From NCBI GenBank assembly GCA_009602725.1, contig WELB01000007.1, positions 969,592-1,033,591 on the forward strand: DNA of 64,000 bases, read 5' to 3'. Made by a program: the position numbers and the translations under genes. This document shows positions 56,941 through 64,000 of this stretch, piece after piece (positions within the stretch are counted from its first letter, which is position 1; each line of letters opens with the position of its first letter). This DNA is from Spirogloea muscicola. Lineage: Eukaryota; Streptophyta; Zygnematophyceae; Spirogloeales; Spirogloeaceae. The notes under the pieces were generated by a model. It was not told the DNA's origin, made no database searches, and was given only the letters and a program-made list of their open reading frames with translations.

Positions 56941-59747
56941 ATGGCCACACTTNCGGCCCGCGGCGGCGGCGGCGGCGGCGTCGGCGGCGGCGGCGCCGGC
57001 GGCAGCGCTGACGCCGGCGGAGGACGGTGCTGTGCAGCTGGAGGTCGTGGTGACCAAGTACGCGAGCCGCGCGCTGGTGTACACCGTCGAGGGCGGCTCG
57101 CCCATGTTCTTTGACGCCGACGGCCGCGGCCACGACCTCTTCCCGACGAGTGAGCGCCTTGACCACCGCCGGCTTTGCTTTCGCCCCTGCCGGAGAGGCC
57201 TGCCGCCATCTCTGCCGCCTTCGAACCGCCTGCTTCTACAGCCACAGTGGGAGCTAGCCACTGGCCGACATGCCCCTGCGCTACGTGCTGACTCGTGACA
57301 CTGAGCGGGCCAGCTTAGCAGCAAGTAATGTATAGCTGTCAATGTGCTTGCCCTTGTACAACACGTGTGTTGGGTGATGGCTCCAGTTCCCTGCGCCCGT
57401 CTGACGGCAGCCAGCCGCCGCAGTGTACGCGCTGTGGAAGGCGCCGTCGATGCTGCCGGCGCTGGAGCTCAAGGGCGGCGAGGTGTCGCGGTACATCCTT
57501 GGCGGCGCCGACCTCATGCTCCCCGGCGTCCGCGTGCCGCCGGAAGGCCTCCCCAGCTTCGCCGAGGGCGAGCCCTGGGTCGTGCGCGTGCCCAACAACG
57601 ACTACCCCATCGCGGTGAGTCCAGGTCCGCTTCGCTTGAGCCCTCTGGCACCTCCGACCCGATTGCGCTGCTGCTGCGGAGCTGCGTTCGTTGCTGCGGA
57701 GCCGCAGCCGCTGCAGCTGGCTGTGGCAACGGTGCTGATGGTGGGAGTGACGACTTGCAAATTCACCCAGGTTGGTACGACGATGTTGAGCAGCGGCGAG
57801 GCGGCCAGAACGTCTATGCGTGGCAAGGCCCTTCACGTCATCCACTACTACGGCGACACCTTGTGGTGCGCGATCAAGCTCCGACTCAATGGCCTGGTCT
57901 CCGGCCCTCCCTCAGGCCCCTTGTTGTTCGCTCTCCTTTCTCTTTCCCCTCACTTTTGGGCTGAGCTGAAGTCCACTGTGACGAGCTCGTGCGCACAATT
58001 TGCTCAAGCGCGCATCTCTGCATGAGGGTGGCGGCCAGGGAGCATGCTGAGGGCCGCTATGTCCCCAATGATGGCTTCCAAGACGGCATCGTTGTTGAGG
58101 ACCCTGCACGAGCGGCACCACCACCAGACCTCCCGGCAGGCTCGGGCGATGGCAATGGCCACGTCAAGGACCAGCAGGAGGTTGACAAGCACCCATCGGA
58201 GAAGGGCAGTCCGAACCCGGAGGTCGCCAGCGGCGTGACCCGCCTGTCAATCGACGAGGAGACCCAAGGCGAGCCAGACGAGGAGAAGAACGTGTCATCG
58301 CCTGGTCCGGGCACTGCAGCGCCGCTGAGCGCGACAGACATGGACCAGCTGCTGGAGGACTGCCTCATGCGGGTGCTGCGGACCAGCATCAAGGACAAGG
58401 ACCTGCCGCTGGCCTCCAGTACTCTCTGGTACTTCTGATCGCTCCCTGGTCACTGGGCGACAGCTGCATCCGCCCTGCATATGCAAGAACATTTCGGAAG
58501 CCAGATGTTTACTGGTTACTCTGATGTGCAAGATCAGGTCAAGTCACATCCTCCCTGCGCGGCCCAGTGGAGTTGTCTTGGACATCAAGAAGTCTTCGCA
58601 TAAGAAGCTCTCCAAGTGGCTGCAGGCTGAGGCGGCCCGCGGTCTGGTGAGCGCCGTGGGTGGCACTCTTGGCTGCTTGAAGATTTCCCTCACTGCTTGG
58701 AGCAGCAAGTCTTGGAGACCTTGTAGCTTTTGCACAGAAAATCCATGCCTAGCAAATAGGAGCCAAGCATTCGGCTTTAGCAGAGCTTTGCCATTACCAT
58801 CTGGAAACCGCGAGTTGTTGGCAATGCAGCTGGTTTGCAAGGAGGACCGGCACCGGAAGGAGGTGATGGTGATTGCCGTGAACCGAGGCCACGAAGACTA
58901 CCAGGCTTTCAAGCTGCCTGAAGCAACGAGCAGCTCGGAGCAGGCCCAGATGGCGAGGCCCACCGACGACGGCCCTGCCAAAGAGCGGGGGGGTGCTGCG
59001 GGCATTGCAGAGGTTGAGGTCGTGGAGGTGTGGAAGGTCACGTCCCATGTCGCACCTATTGTGGAGGCTGTCGGAGCTGACCCGGCACGCTACTACACAG
59101 CCGCCGAGGCCACGGCAGTCGCCGCTGCTTATGTGGAGCAGGAAAAGCTGCAAAGTGGCGCCGACCCGGCCGTTGTTGTGCTGGATGCGCCGCTGTGTGA
59201 TGCCCTCCTCAAGGGCGCCGTCAAGAAAGGCACGGCGTACCCAACGGAGTTGCACCGGCGAGACGTGGCGGCGGCATTTGTGTCGCGCATGCAGGCTCAC
59301 CACCGCGTGACACGGGGCAGCGAGAGCGTCGTGCGCCGTGGGCAGCTGCACAGTGTGCACATACTGGTGGAGCGTCGGCAGGGCAACAAGAAGGTCACCA
59401 AGGTGTCGGGCGTGGAGTCGTTCCTGGTTGATCCTCACGCACTCGCCTCAGAGCTGCAGAAGAAATTTGCCAGCAGCACTTCGGTGTCAGAGCTCCCCGG
59501 TAAGCTGCCTCTCCTGATGTGTCATTTCAGTCTTATGATGCAGTAGCACGGACATTGAGCTCTTCAAAGAGCTTTCTCAGGTTGTTGAAACCTCTGATCA
59601 TATTCTGCTGACATTGCAGGTAAGAAGGACCAGTTTGAGGTGCAGGTGCAGGGTGGCGTGCTGGAGGACCTGGGCAAGTACCTGGTGGAGCACTACGGAA
59701 TCCCCAAGAAGCATATAGAAATTCTCGACAAGACAAGGCGCGTGTGA
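56941..59747 (+). CDS. EIF2D: Eukaryotic translation initiation factor 2D (eIF2D/ligatin), 5' end damaged
   Basis: eIF2D delivers initiator tRNA independently of eIF2 and recycles 40S subunits; it combines an MCTS1-like N-terminal half with a DENR-like SUI1 C-terminus. Phase-consistent exons are 56954-57149 (SRALVYTVEGGSPMFFDADG), 57424-57614 (MYALWKAPSMLPALELKGGE; GGADLMLPGVRVPPEGLPSF, PUA), 57771-57865 (GKALHVIHYYGDTLW), 58039-58428 (MDQLLEDCLMRVLRTSIKDK), 58538-58646 (GVVLDIKKSSHKKLSKWLQA, SWIB-like), 58830-59499 (RRGQLHSVHILVERRQGNKK) and 59620-59747 (QVQGGVLEDLGKYLVEHYGI, SUI1; stop TGA at 59745). The N-terminus is a problem. The ATG at 56941 is one base out of frame with the body because of an N at 56953 in a GCC repeat. 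The roughly 45 family-typical residues before the first recognised exon are also missing. The true start is therefore probably in unassembled sequence. Confidence 0.93.
56953..56953. other. Ambiguous base (N), likely collapsed assembly gap
   Basis: The N lies at the edge of a GCC repeat at the 5' end of the recognisable eIF2D coding sequence, where conserved N-terminal residues are absent. The setting is the same as the N at 34981. Confidence 0.6.
56956..57000. repeat. GCC/GCG repeat encoding poly-Ala in eIF2D
   Basis: GCG triplets directly after the N encode an alanine run ahead of LTPAEDGAVQLEVVVTKYAS. This may be genuine low-complexity coding sequence or gap-edge sequence. Confidence 0.8.
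57285..57350 (+). repeat. Dispersed repeat family B, copy 3 (eIF2D intron)
   Basis: TGCTGACTCGTGACACTGAG leads into CGGGCCAGCTTAGCAGCAAG and AATGTGCTTGCC. It lies inside the intron 57150-57423 of eIF2D. Confidence 0.8.
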
Positions 59748-60977
59748 TTGGTCTGGTGGAGATAGAGGTACATGGACCTCTGACCACAGGTTCAACAACG
59801 CTGGCAAATTTGCAGTTTTGAGCATTGTCTGACATCAGCATCCGAGTCTCCCTAACCAGCCCACCTCCAGCTCCACTGCATTAGACCGTGCTACCTGACG
59901 AGGCTGCTACTGTATTTCCCGTCGACCCTATGGACACGAGGGATAAATGTTTTATCTCGCTGTCAGGTTACTGAGGTAGGCGACACATGAGGTGAAGCAA
60001 GCTGACCATGAGGTGGAGCACGCCCGCAGACCTGGTGACTAGACAAGGTGATGCACAGAAGCAAGCACCTCGGCACATGTCCATCCTGCTTGCTGATTGC
60101 AAGCGATGCAGACTCAGGCTGGAGCTTGAGCGATGCATGACGTCAATTGAGAAGCCAGCCAACAAGCGACTTTCCACATAGCCATTGCCAAGAGCAAAGG
60201 ATGGTAGCTGAGTCATACACTGGTTCACTATCACAAATCACTGGATAAAAGTGAAGCAAGGGCGTGCAGAGTGTGCAACATGCATGAGCACACTGCAAAG
60301 CGATTTATTTCACCCCACATGGCAGAGGTAAGAACTATCATCCCTGCACATTCTCCACTCCACCAGTCAAGAGTGGCAGCTGAGCCTGGAAGCAGCAGGG
60401 CCGGCTGGTCAGACTTGACTATCTGTGATGCTGGCAGCACCAGCTTTGTGCATCTGCATGGTCTGCAGAAATTGGCCAGTCGTCATCCTGATCTGTAAAA
60501 CCATACGGCTCAAAGTGCCCAGGAATCTCCCGGGCAGAGCCTGTTACTCTTATTGGTTGGCCAGACTATGTAACACGGGGGTGACGAAGAAACCACGGCT
60601 TGTTTGCTCATAGCAAGGCATGCTAACGTGGTCTGAGGCTCAAAAATGACACCCAAAAGGGCTAACCAGCCTTCTCGTCTCTACAGATGTTGGGAGTGAG
60701 GTCAGGTGCCATCGCAACACTGACCACCCGCAAGGGTGTGGGGCACGTAAACCAATGTGCCTGACATGGCACCTGCGTTAGAAGCACAGCGAAAAATAAA
60801 TGAGAAGATGATCCTCAAAAGCAGCCCATATCATGGCAAGACATGTACCAAATCAGCCACCTGTTCGACTAATGAAACCGTGTCTGGACCAACTTTGGTT
60901 GCCTACAAGTCTGTGGTGCATTGGCATCTCCAAGCAGATTGGTACTGAGATAGCAGGGAATCCAAAGACAAGTACAA
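59748..60977. other. Convergent spacer between eIF2D and CHRD-like gene
   Basis: The 3' end of eIF2D and the unresolved 3' end of the CHRD-like gene lie here. The last exon(s) of the latter may extend into 60400-60970. Neither repeat family was seen. Confidence 0.45.
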
Positions 60978-63761
60978 CTACAGATACGAGTACATACCTC
61001 CTAGGTTCTCAAGAGTGTGAAGAATCACGCGATAGCTGCTCGGATTCCTCAAGATGCCTGTCAGAATGTCCTGACTTGGCACGTTGGTGTACCCAGACGA
61101 GGCAAAGTCTAGGCTGTTGTTCACGTCAGCCTTGGCAACTATGATGACAAAGCTGGGGGGGCTGCTCAGGTCTGTAATGTGCAGCTCCAACGGAGTCCCA
61201 ACGCTCCCCGATGGCGAGAATGTGTATGCAATGCCGCCATTGCCAAGCACCAGCCTATGGTTGCCAAGGCAAAATAGATACAGTCACTCAGGCACGTATA
61301 GAAGCTTCAGAGCCAACATACTGCGCCGCTAACTTGATGGCTTGCAACATCTATTCAACGGGGAGGACTGTAGAGGTCAGGACCACCCCTTGCATTGTCC
61401 TACCTGACATTCGCAGATCCACCTGGCCCGGAAAGGGCTGCCCTTAAGGGCACCTTCGTTTCAAGTTGACCACGACAGACGCCCTGGCAAATCACATCAG
61501 CGATGACTACGTCAAGCACAGGAGATGCTTCTTGAGACAAGTTGGCCAAGTAACAAGTCAACCTGTCACCTTGATTGTGCTATACTTGGATAAGTCGTGC
61601 ATGGGTCAACCAAAGTGTTTATACGAGTTTGGCGGGCTCAGGCTTAGACTTCAACAGCACCTGCTAACAATAGCGTGTTTCAACAGCAAGAGGAACTGCT
61701 GGGCAATAATTACCTTAGGATTCGCTGTGGTCCGGATGTCCATGAAATAGGCAATCGGTTGTGCTCGCTCAGGTGACCCCAGGAATTCAACATTCTGGCC
61801 CGGTGGCACAGGGTAATCAGGTAGGTAACCAACGGCGGCATTAGTCTTGGTGCAGCCAGTCACTGTGGAGCTAGGAGGTGCTCCATTGTAGACATTGATA
61901 AGGGCTTTGGTGGTGGTGTTTGGGACAACACCAAAGCTCCCAGCAAAGATGTTGATGGACGTGATAGTGGCAACATCAATGCTGCTGTCGATCTTGATAA
62001 AATAACAAATCTGGGGCCCATATGAGTTATTCATGTACTGGAAGAAGATATCTCCAAAAGCATTGCCGATGCTGGGTCCGACTGGGGGAGGAGAAATCAG
62101 AGCAGACTCCATGCGGGCAAGAAGTCTAGGTTCTGTCACAATCTGCCCCCTCGCAGTGACTGCACAAAGGAGCAAGTCGCCCACATCGTCCAAAAATGTC
62201 AGGGAACAGCCGACCAGAGCAATGAAGCTGTATCATGAAAACGTCTGCTCGATCACAAACGAGCCTGCCACCAACGAGTATAGAAAGTGACTATCGGAAA
62301 CATTCACGTGACAATAGTGCGACGCGTGAATGCTAGGCTCACCACCGGGGTACGACAGAACAGCGTAGTAGGCAGAAGGGTTGGTGAAGAGCTGGGCCGA
62401 GACCAAGTCTGAGCCAAATATTGTGCAACCACCAGGCGGGATCTTGTCGCTGCAATCAACAAGGTACAAGCACCTCTCAGTTCCAACTTCTTGCCACCTT
62501 CTGACAATCATGGTGCCGCAAAAAGTGCCGTCTTCTGGAGTAAAAGGCCTGCATCTACCCTTTGCACCTTTGCCAAGGCCTTCCAATTCATGAACCAGTC
62601 CCTAGGCAAATCTTCTGAGTAGCCTAAACCATGAGTACAGCTTAAGGGGTCACGATAACAGACTCCTGCAGAATTCCAAGAAACGTGATTGCTCAAACCC
62701 CAAAAGGACCCTCTAACAGATCTACCTGCAACGAAGCAGGAAGAAAGGGAAGCCACCCTCGGTAGATGCGCACCTGCTCTGGAAGATGTTCACATACTCC
62801 GGCCCATTGGTGCCGGCCACGCCCTTGTAGAGGATCAGGCTGGCGGCGCCTATCGGCAGCGGGTACGAGGGCACGTTGAGCTGCCAGCACATCTTGGTGG
62901 CCCCCCACAAAAGGTCAACAGTGCCCACAAACGCGTTGCTTCCGCCTGGTGCTGGGACGACGTGCTCCGTCTCCAGCGTAGCCATCGTCAACACTGCACA
63001 TAAGGAGCAGCAGGCATCAAACCCACGTTGACGAGCATGTAGAACAAGTCATGGTGACCGGGCTACCATCGACCACTTTAAAACCACCAGCCCGCTTGCA
63101 TCCCTTGCCTGCGTGGCCAAGTTGCCCAATCAAGGGCCCTCGTGGCACGTCACCCCGCCTTCACAATGTCGCTCTTGTTGCTCACAGCAGCAAATGTTGC
63201 CAGCCACAATGGGGAGGGCATGGGGACTATTCGAGCCAAGATGGTCATCGCCAGCAAGAACGAGCATGCAGTGGCGACCATCAATAACTAATGCATCCCC
63301 ACAGGTCGGAGCCTTGTGCTGCTCTGAAGACCCCAACTGGCTCATCAAGAGCCCTTGAGCACGTTCCAGCAGAGGTGGGGCCAAAGTGCAGTATTCCTCC
63401 GGCACTGTGACAGTTTGCACCTGGGACCTTCTCAGACCCCGTCGCCGTGCCCTCGCGGTACTAAGCGCTTCAGGTTCGACTGGGGGCCCTGCTAACTCAC
63501 AGTTTCTCCATCTGGGCTGGCGACGATTTGGAGTGGCACTCGCCTCTCATGGGCCTCACGGTCAGGACCTTACGAGCGCAAGAAGACCCCTATGGCCACC
63601 AGTTCCGGATGTAAAAGCGGGCAAGTCGTGTGCTCACAGCAGTCGAAGTTGGTGGCGCCCGTCGTGATGTTGTTGATGGTGCAGGCGCCCACCGGCCCAG
63701 CGAGGAGCGCGACGGCCAGGGCCGCCGCGGCCGCCACCAGCGCCAGCCCGGCGCGCGCCAT
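60978..63761 (-). CDS. Secreted protein with three CHRD-like modules
   Basis: The start at 63761 gives MARAGLALVAAAAALAVALL then AGPVGA, a clear signal peptide, followed by CTINNITTGATNFDC. The first module runs through EHVVPAPGGSNAFVGTVDLL, TKMCWQLNVPSYPLPIGAAS and KGVAGTNGPEYVNIFQSR (about 62975-62775), continuing with RCLYLVDCSDKIPPGGCTIF and LFTNPSAYYAVLSYPGGEPS (about 62480-62330). The second is FGDIFFQYMNNSYGPQICYF through YNGAPPSSTVTGCTKTNAAV (about 62055-61830). The third is VLGNGGIAYTFSPSGSVGTP through ILTGILRNPSSYRVILHTLE (about 61250-61000). The motifs ICYxI, AGTNGPEYV and NPSxYYxxLH resemble the CHRD fold of chordin and bacterial/plant CHRD proteins. I infer an extracellular or cell-wall role; the substrate is unknown. 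The 3' end is not resolved; exons around 63400-63130 are possible. An ER/secretory function other than CHRD cannot be excluded. Confidence 0.6.
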
Positions 63762-63928
63762 CGTGGGCGGCGAAGGCGCGCTCGCCGGCTTCAGAGCACG
63801 CGGATTGCCGGGGCCGGCCTCCTCATCCGCTGCTCCGGAATCCGGCAGCGCACGAGATGTCCCAATGCCCCTGTCCCGAGGACCTGGCGCCGAGACGAGG
63901 ACGCGGCGTCGCTGTAGGAGCCTTGACA
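63762..63928. promoter_or_regulatory. Upstream region of the CHRD-like gene
   Basis: This short GC-rich spacer lies between the CHRD-like start and the possible divergent ATG at 63929. No specific motif was recognised. Confidence 0.35.
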
Positions 63929-63953
63929 ATGGCGAAGCCGCTGCCGCTGCCGC

Positions 63954-63995
<42 letters not shown>

Positions 63996-64000
63996 TGCCT
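63929..64000 (+). CDS. Possible 5' end of a divergent gene (Pro/Leu-rich)
   Basis: An ATG at 63929 opens a frame MAKPLPLPPPPLPP that runs as prolines and leucines to the window edge. It diverges from the CHRD-like gene by 167 bases, in keeping with the head-to-head layout of other genes here. It consists mostly of CCG triplets, so it may equally be non-coding repeat. The family is unknown. Confidence 0.2.
63938..64000. repeat. CCG/CTG trinucleotide repeat at window end
   Basis: CCGCTG and CCG triplets run without break to the last base of the window, so the repeat may be longer. Confidence 0.85.

Noticed and set aside
1-64000. CRISPR arrays, prophage, insertion sequences or viral genes
   Set aside because: No such structure or protein was seen; all recognised genes are ordinary eukaryotic nuclear genes with introns.

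Overview
The window is nuclear DNA from a eukaryote with many short introns. GC-richer exons alternate with AT-richer introns, introns follow GT-AG, and the proteins are of plant/green-algal type (V-ATPase subunit d, MDR quinone oxidoreductases, PUS10). Short (about 50-350 base) introns, GCC-rich promoters and a few TGTAA poly(A) candidates suggest a chlorophyte green alga, perhaps a trebouxiophyte (Coccomyxa/Trebouxia-like). The lineage is inferred, not shown directly.

Layout: 1-28796 (+) holds most of MDN1 (midasin), from just after the AAA2 Walker A to its stop codon. 29266-34168 (-) is PUS10. 34937-36619 (+) and 37255-39717 (-) are two paralogous quinone-oxidoreductase-like genes in tail-to-tail arrangement; the second carries an apparent 1-base frameshift. 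42152-44992 (-) is an ACP6-like histidine acid phosphatase. 46619-49239 (+) is V-ATPase subunit d (358 aa, fully resolved exons). 49839-51775 (-) is a TTI2-like protein. 53089-55347 (+) is MCTS1 (181 aa, fully resolved). 56941-59747 (+) is eIF2D (N-terminus lost). About 60978-63761 (-) is a secreted protein with three CHRD-like modules, and a possible divergent + gene begins at 63929.

Functionally the window is rich in ribosome and translation genes: midasin (60S remodelling), PUS10 (pseudouridylation), and the MCTS1/eIF2D neighbours, which belong to the same 40S recycling/re-initiation machinery. TTI2 belongs to the PIKK-maturation TTT complex. No evidence of prokaryotic operons, CRISPR, viruses or autonomous transposons was seen.

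The most unusual material lies between genes. A short repeat family (here 'family A', nine copies) was found only in 5' or divergent-promoter spacers and never in the convergent 3' spacers. A second family (B, three copies) clusters around MCTS1/eIF2D. A nearly perfect inverted repeat with arms of about 65 bases and a 20-base loop lies upstream of eIF2D. Two single N bases sit in GCC repeats exactly where the conserved N-termini of two proteins are missing, and probably hide assembly gaps.
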